Source: Gaertneriomyces semiglobifer (Eukaryota; Chytridiomycota; Chytridiomycetes; Spizellomycetales; Spizellomycetaceae). Taken from it: DNA of 64,000 nt. The translations under genes and the position numbers were made by a program. Each line of letters opens with the position of its first letter. Within the stretch, counting starts at the first letter, position 1. The notes under the pieces were generated by a model. It ran no database searches, was not told the origin of the DNA, and saw only the letters and a list, made by a program, of their open reading frames with translations. Shown here one piece after another: positions 18,640-29,891 of this stretch. Location of the stretch: assembly GCA_025558075.1 (NCBI GenBank), contig JAHLKF010000006.1:248001-312000 (forward strand), given 5' to 3'.

Positions 18640-21137
18640 CTATGACGCGCTGCCATCAAAAATCCACTTTGAAAAGCCCGTCAGAACAGCCGTGCAATCG
18701 GTACTAGGCCAAAACACAATCCGCCTACCTCCGTCTGGGTCAGAATACATTCTATCAGTTGATTCTGGTACGTCATGTTCATCATATTCATATACGCAGT
18801 TTGCGCATCTTCCGGTGGCCGTATCAAAGTCGGCCTAATAAGTAGTATTGTGTTAGCATAGTCGCAACTTCGCGTTTTTAGTTAGCGCGCCTTACCCGAA
18901 TACAATCGCAAGGTTTGCGGGTTCCATTTTATTTTCTTCGCTATGATCAGCGACTCGCCGCAAATGTCGGATCACATACTCGAGTGTGTCATAGTTGTGT
19001 TTCGGTAACGCCTGAACCAAGTTTTTGATCTCAATCAAGCGGGTATCGTAATCTTCGACTTTAGCTGCCGCCACGAAGCGATCGTAGAAGCCAAAGGGTA
19101 TCAGAGGGTCCAGCAGTTCCCGGAAATATAGCTTGAGTAAACTGGCAATTACATTTATATCTGGCTCTTCGCTCAACTCTGCAGTGCTTGACTCGTTGTA
19201 CTGTAGTCGAATCTTTTGCACGTTAGATGCATTTCCAGATAATCGGTATATTCCTTGTGATTGTAAACCACGCTTATCGACTTCGGTCACGCACGCTTCC
19301 ACAATGCGAGGGATGTGCTTATGAGACACCGGCGAAATAAGGTCTGGTAGGTGCCCACCGAACACCTGGTCCTCGTCTCTAATGATGCCCTGTTCCTTCA
19401 ATTTCTCCATGGTCGGTCGCTTATTGAAAAACGCACCAAGCTTTGATTTAATGGTGCTCTTTCGCCCTTCAAAATCGTCCTGTTCCGTGGTGGAGCCTTT
19501 AGAGCTCGTCGGACGACGAGACTTCGCGGCCCCGGGTTCATCACCACTATTCACAGTCGGACGCCGAGATCGACCTTTCTTATCTACTTTCTCTTCGTCG
19601 CCACTGGGGGTACTAGCAGTCGCACGCCGAGAACGGCCTTTCTTGGAGTCTTCTTTCTGACTACGAACGCGACCAAGCACCAGTTCTGTCGGCTCATCTG
19701 AGCGTATAGAAAACAACCTCGACGACGCATATTCGTATTCATTTGTTGTTGACCGCTCTCTCGACGCCTCTTTGATAGTATCCATCCATTCATGTATCTC
19801 AGCCTCCCTTACGGGTTGCAAAAGCCACGTTTCCCCTGCATCAGTAGCAAGACAGAAGGCGTTCTTCTTCTTTGTCTGATCCCTTCCCACAGCATCAATG
19901 TTAATGCAATTCAAGCGAATAACATGTGCCGGAGTATTGAGCCTATCAAATCGCCTCTTATTCTTCGCAGGCTCTTCCTTAAAAGCTATAAAGAAGCCGA
20001 CGCATATAACAACCCAGTACTGGGTCCACGAGCCCTTCTTTGCTTCTTTAGCATTTGGCGCTTTTGACTTCATCAGTAGCCAACCTTCACGTCGGATAAT
20101 TTCGGGCGGGACGCACTCGAGTGTTTGCAATATGCCATCCTCATCAATAGGAGAGTGCCCCGGTGAATCTTTCATTGTCGGAGACACTTGCGTGCCACCA
20201 TCATCTGCACCGGTAGATTGCGACTCATTAGAATGTTGCATGTTGAGCCTTGGAGGATGAACAGCGCCCTTTTACACGTATTCCTATTAATGGGACGAAG
20301 GACGCGTTTCGCGAAAATGCAACACCATACCGTACTGGGGGCAATAGTTACGTCGTTCAACTTGTCACCAAGCTGGTCTATTAGTGCCCGAGGTGTTGTG
20401 TTAGCGATGTCCTGTTTACCGCTTTCCGGATCGGTCCAACGAACTTCGCCGGTGGTTACGTTCCAATAGTAGTTCCCGCGATGCTCATCACGCGCTATCT
20501 GCCAAGCCGATGCCGACTTGTTACTCGCCGCATCAGTCATAGCGCCACCTGTCTTATTCTCGACGCTCAATTGGGCGGCAGACGCTGCCGGAGAGAGTTC
20601 CTAAAAGGACTCAATATTCGCCTGATGGCCAAACGGTATTCAAAATGTGTTCACCCACCTTGATGGGCGGTGGCGAAGCTTGCGAGGTGTATGTGGCCAA
20701 TCTAAAGGCTGGGGCACTATCATCTCGTACAGTAGAATCGGATAACGCAAGAGCGGCACGACCTGTTCTCTCATCAATATCAAGAACTGTCTTAGGGTCT
20801 GTAGGAAGGCATCATGGACACACCTTTTCCCAGAACGGTCACCCTGTTGGCTGGAAAGAAACCAACGGTTCCGTTTGCTAGTTTTCCTTCGTACCAGTCT
20901 TTGTTGCACTCTTCCAGTACTTGAATCAGGTCCCCAGCGTTGAATGATATTTCATTGTCCTGATGAGAATAAGTCAACCATCATGCACACAGCAAACCAA
21001 TGCGCCTTCTTGCTCCTGACCTCAATCGCGGAATAGGCCCAGTTCGCCTGGGCAAACAAAACGTTCTCAAGATCGTCTCCATACCACTGACCACCAGATA
21101 ATGGGGCCAGTGAGTTGCTGCTTGCGACCTGCGCCAT
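18640..21137 (-). CDS. SH3-WW-PH-RhoGAP protein
   Basis: Seven exons: 21021-21137, 20824-20959, 20659-20762, 20326-20600, 18896-20248, 18729-18834 and 18640-18666, 705 aa. It stimulates GTP hydrolysis by Rho/Rac/Cdc42-type GTPases. Domains in order: SH3 (FAQANWAYSAIE, split by an intron, then DWYEGKLANGTVGFFPANRV); WW (AWQIARDEHRGNYYWNVTTG); PH (REGWLLMKSKAPNAKE to WLLQPVREAEIHEWMDTI); a basic Ser-rich linker with repeated KGRSRR units; RhoGAP (HIPRIVEACVTEVDKRG, arginine finger in GIYRLSGNAS, LKLYFRELLDPLIP). The last exon is only nine codons (WIFDGSAS). The donor after the WW exon (GTGTTG) is weak but is the only one that keeps frame. The layout is that of the animal ARHGAP9/12/27 group. 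Confidence 0.9.
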
Positions 21138-22133
21138 TTCAATTACATTGACCGAGTTCTACGCGCAAACTCCACATTCGCCACCAAAGAGTCAGCGAGA
21201 GCAAATACTGAATTGATAGGCCGTGATGGTTTGTGGGTATCGTCTGCTTTGTATTGGAGGAATCTGTAACAGTTTAATCACGAGGCATTAGAACCATTGC
21301 TGGGCCGGGGGGGATGCCACAAATAGGCATGCAAGATTGAGCACACAAACAACCATCGTCCGACGACTAACGCTGAAAATATACTCTGCTGTATGAGCAG
21401 CGAGTTACTCGTATAAGGGTGAATTGCTGCAGACTCTCGGCCTGCTTCCTACTGAAGCTGATATGCGTTGCCGCTTATCCCATGGACTATGTATTTACTA
21501 CTGAGCACTGACAATCGTCATTCCTTGGGTATCCATCCGATAAATTTGAAGACCTGCTTCCAAGCCCAAAGCAATTGCGGTGGCAACGGAAACGAAGAGG
21601 GCGGTCATGCCGAGTTTGGCCACGTCTAGCTCCTTACTTTCTTCAGAGTCTATAGGAGCAGGGATGCAGATGTGTCCGCACAGGCTGCCTCAAGGCAGCC
21701 AGCCATTGCCATTTCTACCAGTGTCCGCTCTCTAGGGTCCTTCCACCTTTTGGCAGACACTTCATGACCTCCCAGACGAATCGTACTCTGGCTCTGTCTT
21801 AATGCGTAGTGCAACTCGCGCGACGACTTGTTGGTCTCCAGTCAATGGCCATTAGGGTTATGCCCCTAGCGCTACGCGGTTACCCCTCCAGGCGCCTTGT
21901 ATTATTCATGATACCTTCTCCTTCTTAACCTTACTTTCACGACGAGAACTTGTTGAAGGAAATCAGGGCTATGTCGTAACTAATACTCTAGAGGTAGAAG
22001 AATTGAGACGGTCTCAAGAAGCAAAGCAGGCAATTGTTTTCCGCAAATTGCGCCCTGTCAAGCCCTCCAGCGTCCTTGGCGCGTTCCTCCACAAGAACCC
22101 ATCATCACTGACTCCAACAAGACCAAAGCAACA
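21138..22133. other. intergenic region with possible small gene
   Basis: About 1 kb between the RhoGAP gene and the deubiquitinase gene, which point away from each other. It holds both promoters and a coding-like stretch listed separately. A TTAGGGTTA motif, like a fungal telomere unit or Tbf1-type site, lies at 21852-21860. No RNA gene was noticed. Confidence 0.4.
21498..21840 (-). CDS. possible small membrane protein, splice structure unresolved
   Basis: Two adjacent coding-like stretches on the minus strand lie in different frames. The 5' one (about 21840-21660) reads SSRELHYALRQSQSTIRLGG and continues KRWKDPRERTLVEMAMAGCLEAA. The 3' one (about 21665-21498) reads APIDSEESKELDVAKLGM followed by one clear membrane helix (ALFVSVATAIALGLEAG) and a short tail ending VSAQ. 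Only a 32-base intron (GTGCGG...CTATAG) would join them, shorter than any other here. No good start codon is seen upstream. Amino-acid quality suggests a real small protein, but it may be a relic. Confidence 0.3.
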
Positions 22134-25100
22134 ATGGCATCTACCGGAGAAATTGCTCGTCCAGCTTCCATTAGCGAGTTGAACGCCAAGGGCGCGGTTC
22201 GCGAACAGCCCAGTGCCCATGTTGCTAAGTTATGGGCCAAAGTTGCTTCGAATTGTTTCGAGCAGGTAAGCATTTGCTCGTCCTTCTGAGCATGCTAAGA
22301 ACTTGCAAAAGTAAATCCCAGTGCTCTTCTTCTTCTTCTTCCAGGGAGACAGAGCTCACGACGCCAAAAACTATGAAGTTGCATACGTGCGGTATCTTAA
22401 GGCCATGACGTGAGTGATTATGTGTTTGTGGCATTACCCGCTATAACTAAAGTTCATCTTGTATCTTCTAGTATTGTTGTAGATATAATGCCCAAAGCGA
22501 AAGAGTACAATTCATACGACCCTGATTTTGTGAAGGTGAAAAAGGTACCGTCCTTAATTGGCGTACCATGTGTGCTGAGCGTGCCAATTTTACCTAAAGC
22601 GACGTCTTTCCAGTCATTGGACACCAAGATTAGGCAATACATACCGTTGGTTGAAAAACTCAAGGCAACGATACAGGCCCGGTATGATGCATGGGAAACC
22701 GAGCAGTTGCGAAGGAAGCAAAACCGAGCTGCGCCTGTTACCTCAAGTGCATATTCAACCACTCGTGCTCGGGCTACTGGACCTGCTTTGCCTGTAACAG
22801 ATTCTTTAGACGCCTTCTTAAAAACCGATTACAACATCATCCGCCCGGCGGAGCTGCATAAGCTATTACAAAATGGGTCCCTGTCAATTCTCGTATTGGA
22901 CGTGCGGCATGCTGAAGACTACATACATGGACATATCAGATGGAACTTCGACATCGGACCTTCTGGAAATTTGACTGGCGGTGTTGTGAACGTAGAGCCA
23001 GATTTTCTCAAGCAAGGGTTAGTCAATGGTTCACCATGTCCTGTTTCGCATGCCTGATCGGTATTCCAATTTTTGCTCCTGCTTAGATCATCTGCACAGG
23101 ATATAGAAGGCTATCTACAGTCCTTCAAACGTGGTTCCAATACGCCGGTGGAATTGTTTATCAATCGGCGAGCCTACGATCTCATCGTCTACATGGATGC
23201 ACGAAGTCAGGTACCCAAAGATTCTTCGATTCTTGGCAAATTGGTGGACGCTTTGTGCAACGACTCCTTTGTGCAACTTAAAAGAAAGCCGGTTTTACTA
23301 TCCGGCGGTTTTGAAGGTTGGGAGGCGTATCTCAGGTCTTGTGGCATTGCAACGCCGCCATGGGTCGAAATCGGCGAGGGCTTCGGACGAAGGGTGTCTA
23401 AAGACATTTCGGCGCCCAGCCACGGATACTCTGGGAGTAATAACCTCGCCAGAAGCCCATACGATTATGTGAGTTCTGGCGCCTGTATAGTATTAAGCTT
23501 CACAGTTGCTGACGTATCGTTCCCTGTCCAAGGTTGCTTCAAGAACTCAGCCCACTCCAAACGGCAAGGATAAACATTCGTCACCGCATTCAGGAACCCA
23601 CACGTTAGACAGCAAGCACAATCCGTTTTCCGACCGCACAAACATTCGCCTCGGTTCCGCGACCTCGGCAGTTCCGGTCATTGTGGGAGTTGATCGCCCG
23701 CGAACTGCATCCATTCCTCCGCGCATCCAGTCGCGATTTGATGACCCCTTCTATCGGTTCCATGGATCTCGGCCAAACCTTGAGGCCAATCAACCGCTCC
23801 AGTCACTTGGGTCGTCTACTTCGTCTTTGAAGGTGAATGGAAGTGGACAAGTAGCTCCAGCCTACCCAGTATTGGGGCAGCCCAACTCATATACGTCAGC
23901 TTCCGAGGGCTCATCTGTTATCGCATACCCCTCTACAGGGAGCGCCTCGCTGGTACCTAATCCTATACCACCACCGCTGCCTGTAAAAGCTGGCAGCCGG
24001 ACCAACGTGTACCAACCCGCCCCAACAAAAGCCTACACCGATGCATCGCCATTATCATCAATACGTCCAATACCGCCTCATCAACCCCTTCCCTACCGAC
24101 CACCACCGTTAGCACCGCTTTCTCACGCATATGCTATTCGACGTTCTTCCTCGCCTTCGGGATCTCCAAGTACGACTCGATTTTACGGCTTGCCGCCGAC
24201 ACCACCGATACCACCGAAGCCGACATCAACCCGTGGGCGCATGGTACAGGAAAATTCGCTGCGTGGTAGCGACGTCGTCCCATATTCACAGTTGGGTCCA
24301 GTGATGGGTATGGCAGGCCTGAAGAATCTCGGAAACACATGTTTCATGAACTGTGTGTTACAATGCTTGTCCGCAACGGTACCGCTTGCGCGTTACTTTT
24401 TGGGCGGGTCATACCGTAGGCATCTTAACCGCAAAAATCCGTTGGGTACGAAAGGAGAGGTGACTGACGTATATGGAGAACTCGTACGCGGGTTATGGTC
24501 AGGTCAGGAGGGAAATGTGGTCACTCCAACAAAATTCAAGAACACCGTTGGCACCTATCACCCTTCTTTTCGAGGCAACGAGCAACAGGATAGCCAGGAG
24601 TTCTTGGCATTCCTGCTGGATTCCTTGCACGAAGACTTGAACATTGCTCGTCGCGAAAACCGCCCAGCAGACAAAGATGGCGATGACGATGAGGATGGCG
24701 TACCAGACCAACTTCTATTAGAAAAGGCCTGGAAGCGATATCAAGAGAGGAACTGGTCAATCATAGTGGACCTTTTCCAGGGAATATTAAAATCAAAGCT
24801 TCGATGTTTGACCTGCGGCAAAACTTCAACCACCTTCAATCCTTTTATGTACTTGACTCTTCCAATACCAGAAAAGAATCAGGCCGGAGTCAAAGGTGGA
24901 GGCTTGTACCTGCAGGAATGCCTGGATAAGTTTGTCGAACAAGAAATACTTGATGGTGACGATGCATGGTATGGATGATCGATCGTGTTGAAGTTCTTGA
25001 GCATCTTTTAACAATCTCCGTAGGCGTTGTCCACGATGCAAGGTTCCCAGGCGTTCGACCAAGACGTTGACAATCGCCCGCTTACCGACTATCTTGTTGA

Positions 25101-25599
25101 TTCACCTCAAACGGTTTTATTTCCAAGGACCATTCCGTAATCGCATTGACACGCTAGTGGACTTCCCATTCAAGTACGTGCTATTTTGTACCTGGTGAAC
25201 GTTTTGAAGCTCAATGGTTTCGTCCACAGCGATCTCGATCTCACAGGGTATGTTGCCGATGCTAGACATAAGCAACCACCAGAATCATGCTCCTATGACC
25301 TCTACGCGGTGGCCAGCCATTACGGTGGTCTCAATGGAGGGCATTATATGGCTCAAGTGAAGAACAATTATAGAGGGAAGTGGTTCAATTTTGACGATTC
25401 CAGGCTAAGTGTTGTAGACGAAAGGGAAATCAAGGTATGTACATGTACATTCATTAGCGGCGGCAGCATCTGTGCATGGGTAACCTGGGTGCTTTGCCAG
25501 ACATCCGCTGCATACATCCTTTTCTACTGCAAAAATTCCGAACACCTTTCAACACCGTATAACTGGTGGGGATCTGACCCTTCTGTTTCGAGAATTTGA
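22134..25599 (+). CDS. ubiquitin-specific protease with MIT-like and rhodanese domains (USP8/Doa4 type)
   Basis: Eight exons: 22134-22265, 22345-22409, 22472-23017, 23087-23468, 23533-24968, 25024-25173, 25230-25434 and 25501-25599, 1004 aa. The enzyme is a cysteine protease that removes ubiquitin from cargo, in this subfamily at endosomes. An N-terminal helical region (DRAHDAKNYEVAYVRYLKAM) looks like the USP8 MIT-type domain. A rhodanese-like domain spans about residues 200-355 (VLDVRHAEDYIHGHI; VLLSGGFEGWEAYL). A Pro-rich linker follows. The USP core starts MAGLKNLGNTCFMNCVLQCL (catalytic Cys), has paired zinc-binding CLTCGK and CPRCK, and ends with NGGHYMAQVKN (catalytic His) and WFNFDDSRLS (Asp). 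All catalytic parts are intact. It matches yeast Doa4/Ubp4 and animal USP8. Confidence 0.92.
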
Positions 25600-25690
25600 A
25601 CTTCAACTTTGTATTTTGTACATATACTGAATTACATACATGGCGTGTACGCCGCACAACTCATTTCAGGAACTCTCAAAGTGGATTTGC

Positions 25691-26449
25691 TCAAATGTGG
25701 GCCTGTTCCGACGACGTCGCTCCCATGGCGAGAATTTGCTTATTATCGAATATGTGATTACCTTGCTTTTCGGAGGGTTGACTGAGCCACTTGGACATGG
25801 CATGGGCGACGGTGCCTACGGGGACCGACAAGTTCGCCCATTTGCCAAACCGACCCGCCATCAAAGGAGCGACCAAATCTTCCCCCAAACGCTTCTCTGG
25901 GCGATGATGCTCTGTCACCAAAAAAGCTGGCCGAAATATAGCGCAACTTGTAAAGTTCATCTTTTTCAAGCCTTCTTCGATCTCCCCTTTGGTTTTCGGG
26001 TACAGGAACCAACTGTTTGGGTTAGCGTTCATGCTTGACACATAAAGGCATTGCACCGGAGTCGTTGGATTGGCCCCTTTGAACGCTCTGGCGGCATTCA
26101 GCACCTTAGACGGACTATTTATTCAATGGTAACTTTTGCAAACGAAAGAGGACGAACGTACATAGTCTCGGTCAATCTTTTGAAACGCCTCCGCACTTCC
26201 CGCCTGAGCGCGGGTGGTCCCAAGCGCACACGCAAAGACATCGTGGTCCTTAAAGTCCTCTTCCTTGAGATCTTCAAAGTTGACAACCTTTTGGACTAAT
26301 GCTTCGGCATTTGGTCCATTGTATTCAAATGTTCGCCGTCCAAGCGAAGTCACTTTCGTCACGTTCGGATTCGTGAGAAGTTCCCGAAGAAGGCAGGAGC
26401 CCACAGCACCGGTGGCACCGAGAATGATACATGCGTGCTTCTGCTCCAT
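25691..26449 (-). CDS. HTATIP2/FMP52-like NAD(P)-binding protein
   Basis: Exons 26162-26449 and 25691-26104 give 233 aa, the usual size. The N-terminus has the Rossmann motif ILGATGAVGSCLLREL that binds NADPH. The C-terminal part carries LYVSSMNANPNSWFLYPKTK with the family's Ser and Tyr-x-x-x-Lys arrangement, then IFRPAFLVTEHHRPEKRLGE. It belongs to the atypical short-chain dehydrogenase group that includes human HTATIP2/TIP30 and the yeast mitochondrial outer-membrane protein Fmp52. No targeting peptide is evident. The catalytic substrate is unknown for the family. The gene starts 286 bp from a gene on the opposite strand. Confidence 0.88.
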
Positions 26450-26528
26450 CCTGCGGACAATATCTGCTCACAGTTCAGTTAGACCAGACGATGGAAGCTG
26501 AAGCTGATGCCAACACGCGAATGACATG

Positions 26529-26550
26529 GTTTTGTTATCGGTAACAAAAC
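26529..26550. promoter_or_regulatory. 22-bp palindrome in a divergent promoter
   Basis: GTTTTGTTA and TAACAAAAC form a perfect 9-bp inverted repeat around a 4-base centre (TCGG). It lies 80 bases upstream of the FMP52-like start and about 185 bases upstream of the start at 26736. Symmetry, length and position fit the binding site of a dimeric transcription factor, possibly serving both genes. Confidence 0.4.
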
Positions 26551-26735
26551 GTAATTGACGCGCCAAAAGTCCGCCAGTGAGAAAATTGAGTTCGACGGTC
26601 TGTCGAACTACGTGAGAGTCAACCATGCTGTCAAACTGAACTGTACCGCCGTACTCGGCAATTTTCTATAGCTGGCTGTCCTCATGGCCGCATTTTCTGT
26701 TACCGTAGATGTTGTCAATCGTACATTAGACTGCC

Positions 26736-27639
26736 ATGAAGTACACAGTTTGGAAACAGCGCTTGACGAGGGTGCGCTTGCCAGGCATACATCTCACCGT
26801 TATTTGTATGGCGTTAGCCGCGGTGTGCCACGTTCTTTGGATGAACTACTTGCTCAATAGCCTCCCACTTATGTGGATGGATCAAGGTTATCTTGATGCA
26901 TGGGACTCATTGCTGCTCCATTGGTTCATCTACCTAACATACATAGTGGCGACTGTTACTTACCCACTTGTGATAGCTGACGCGCATGACACCTGCGAGA
27001 GACCCAATGACTACAAAGTAGAGGCAAAAGATACAAACCGCGAAAACCCAGACACCGTGCCTGTTGATGTGCAAGCGTTCGAGTCATTCGTGCTCGCAAT
27101 TGTAAACCGAGTGCTTGAGGAAACTTTAAAGGCCGACCTTCCGTGGCAGCTGCCTTCACCTGGAACCGTTGGTGCACCAGCCATTGTGGGAGAAGATCCG
27201 ATTCATGAGCTTGCAGTATATGAGGGAGTTCTCAAACGTGCCGGGATTGATATCTCACTTCCGTTAACGACGACCGTGCCAAATACTGCCCAAACACATC
27301 ATCGACGAGCCATCACTGAGTTTTATCATTATTGTGACGACGACGTCCAACAGACGGTTAAAAACATGGAAGAGTATGTGAAAGTGGTGAATTGTGATCC
27401 TGATCACGTTCCCAACTGGCAGACGTTTCGAGCAGCATTTATGGCCGTATTTTGTGGCAAGGTATATGCTTGTTGCCTTCGTCAACTGGGACAAAAGACA
27501 ACTCCTTTCCCGGTGCAGCAGTCGCGAAGAGCACTTAGGACAGCACCTTCATAGAATGTCACAGGCCTACGTAGAACTACTGTATTCATGGGCCACGGGT
27601 GGTCCGTCTATTAAACCATTGGAGTTGGTTCCAAGTTAA
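26736..27639 (+). CDS. two-helix membrane protein, unknown
   Basis: Exon 26736-27461 is clear; a second exon 27532-27639 adds a C-terminus ending LELVPS, for 277 aa in total. The acceptor (GAAGAG) was chosen because it is the one that keeps phase with a GTATAT donor; it is tentative. Two hydrophobic helices lie near the N-terminus (residues about 18-42, ending MNYLLN, and about 58-80, HWFIYLTYIVATVTYPLVIA). The rest is soluble and partly helical, with TEFYHYCDDDVQQTVKNMEE. Both ends may face the same side. I recognise no family and cannot give a role. Confidence 0.55.
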
Positions 27640-27684
27640 GGACAACAAATACAACTGTTTACTTTGTCATTACTGGATATCAAC

Positions 27685-29891
27685 TCACTGAGCAGGTACT
27701 ATTTGCCTTTTGAGTTCTTGCACCTCCTCTTCCGCTCTGACAGCCCTCTGATTCGCGTCTTTTAACTGCGATTCTAGCGCAGTAAGACTACGAAGAATGC
27801 TGGCCCAATCAACTTCCAAATTGGTCCCCTTCCCGGATTCTACAGCTGATTGCAACACAGTGAGTATATATTCTGTACTTGGCTTGTCAGAATCCGGACG
27901 GGATGCTTCCGCTGGGACATTTGAAGAGCTTTCAGAAGTAGCGCTTCCACTGGAATGGTTTTTTTCACGGTTTAGTAAATGGGCTGGTGGCGCCTTACTT
28001 GGAGGCTTTATGTGCCCCATCATCGCAATTGGCGACATTATTGAGGGTGAGGTGCCTGCGACTGGCAGGTGTGACGGGGTATTTACGGGTTTCTTAACTT
28101 CCTCTGGCCGCACTTGTGGACTCTGGGTGCTTTCTTCTTTAGGCACTTGGCTATTTCCTTCTGCCGGCGGGTTACTTTGCTCAACTGGCGTGTCGGCCAG
28201 GTTCGGTGGCTTTGCAGCAACTTCGGAACTTGCGGGTCGTGATTCCACGTCAGAACCAACACTCTGTGCATCTGTGCTATCCGTAAATCCTTCACTGCCA
28301 GGAAACGACGATTGACGCGATGGTGGCGGAGGAAATGCCATACTCTTTCTCATACTATTCATCCGTGTTGTGCGTTTCCGCGTTCCACCGAGTGTTACAA
28401 CTGAGTCTCGCTTCCCAGACAAGGATGACGACGTGATCGAGCTGACGGATGTGGATCTCGGCATACTGCCGTCCATCGAGCTGAATGACAAATGACCCCT
28501 GTCCAGGTCACTTATGTGACCACGCATGGTATTCTGTCGGGTTATTGTTCCTGTTGAATGGCAGTGAGGATGAGATTCAATGCTCGCCAAAAATCAGCAG
28601 TAAGAACCAACCTGTTGCAAATCCACCCAAGTTTATCTCTTCAGGTGACGGTCTTGGAGGAGGTGGTATAATTTGGTCATCAGTGAACTTTCGTATCATC
28701 TCAGCAATGTCCACGTTTCCACTCATGGAAGCCAATTGCGACGCCGTTTGCCCGCTTTTGTTCGTTTTCTCTCTTTCACATCCGCGCATGATTAGCCAGC
28801 GAGCGCATTCTTTAGCGTTGCGGGTGGCAGCAACATGCAGTGGGGTGTTTCCCACAGCATTTCCAACGTTGAGGTTTGCCCCATAGTCGATCAATAGGGA
28901 AGCAATAACCTCATTGTTCTGAAAAACGGCCTGATGCATTGGGCCCTTGCCGCTCTCATCGTAAACCTCGGTGTCCGCGCGAGCTGCAAGAAGCCTCAGC
29001 GTACAATCGTGGTGGCCTCCGACAACAGCGTAGTATAAAGGAGTCAAATTCAATGCATCTGGCGCATTCACCCAAGCACCAAATTGAATTAGGGCCTAGC
29101 AACTGTCTGGTGAGAAACATGCATGCGTAGTCAGTTTGCTGTGCTACGCACCTGTAATGCTCCGATCTTGTTGCTTTGGGCAGCAACATGTAGTGGCGTT
29201 TTCCATCCATCTTTCTTACTGAGCCGATAATCCAATATAGCACCATTCTCAACAAGGGTGGTGATCATGTCGCGGTCATTGTTCATCACCGCAATGCTCA
29301 ACGGCGTCTCTGCAATAGTCATCAGAAACAAGAATTGCAACCTGCATCAGCAATGGCTCCTCGACCTACCTAAAGATTCAGTCCAGAAGTTGGGATCTAG
29401 ACCTCTTGCGCCCTTCTCTTTGACTTTTTCAATATTGCCCCTCTGAACATCTTCCGCAAATTTCTTCTGCTTCTTCTTATTATGAAGAGCTGGCGAGCCA
29501 GGTTCTGCCTCCCCCGCGCCATTCACATTGACAACGCGGTGTTTCGGAACAAACTCGAGCAAACTCTGTAACAAGAGTATTCAATTCAGCGGACGACTAG
29601 CCTGACCTACGGCTATAGGTCTTACATTGTTATCGTTCAAATAAGTTCCAATTTCCCTCTTTTCATCCAAAAACTTTCCTTGCTTCCCACTTTTTACATC
29701 CGGGGGGAGTACAGTCCATAGTTAAGCACATCTTCGATTCCTGAGGCTACCTTTGAAATCACCTGCTGCTTCAATGACCACACTGTGTCCTTCAAGGCTA
29801 CCTTCAACGCTTTTAAACGGTTTTCCGACGGGACTGATATGCGCACAATCAAGCCGCCGCCAGCGGCGGCACTCTGTAGAGGGCTGGACAT
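27685..29891 (-). CDS. Shank-like ubiquitin-fold and ankyrin-repeat protein (one-base frame break)
   Basis: Exons 29626-29891, 29370-29565, 29152-29309, 28612-29095 and 27685-28550, about 656 aa once the break is allowed for. The N-terminal 90 residues match the F0/SPN-like ubiquitin fold of Shank and talin: TVWSLKQQVISKV, VLNYGLYSP, then KQGKFLDEKREIG and LLEFVPKHRV. About six ankyrin repeats follow (KTPLHVAAQSNKIGALQ, LTPLYYAVVGGHHDCTLRL, GNTPLHVAATRNAKECARWL). The C-terminal half is Ser-rich, ending in a coiled coil (LESQLKDANQRAVRAEEEVQ). No PDZ or SAM domain is seen. In exon 1 the frame is lost within a run of six G at 29702-29707, where family alignment needs one more base. This is likely a base-call error, otherwise a truncated allele. 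A scaffold role is inferred. Confidence 0.78.
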
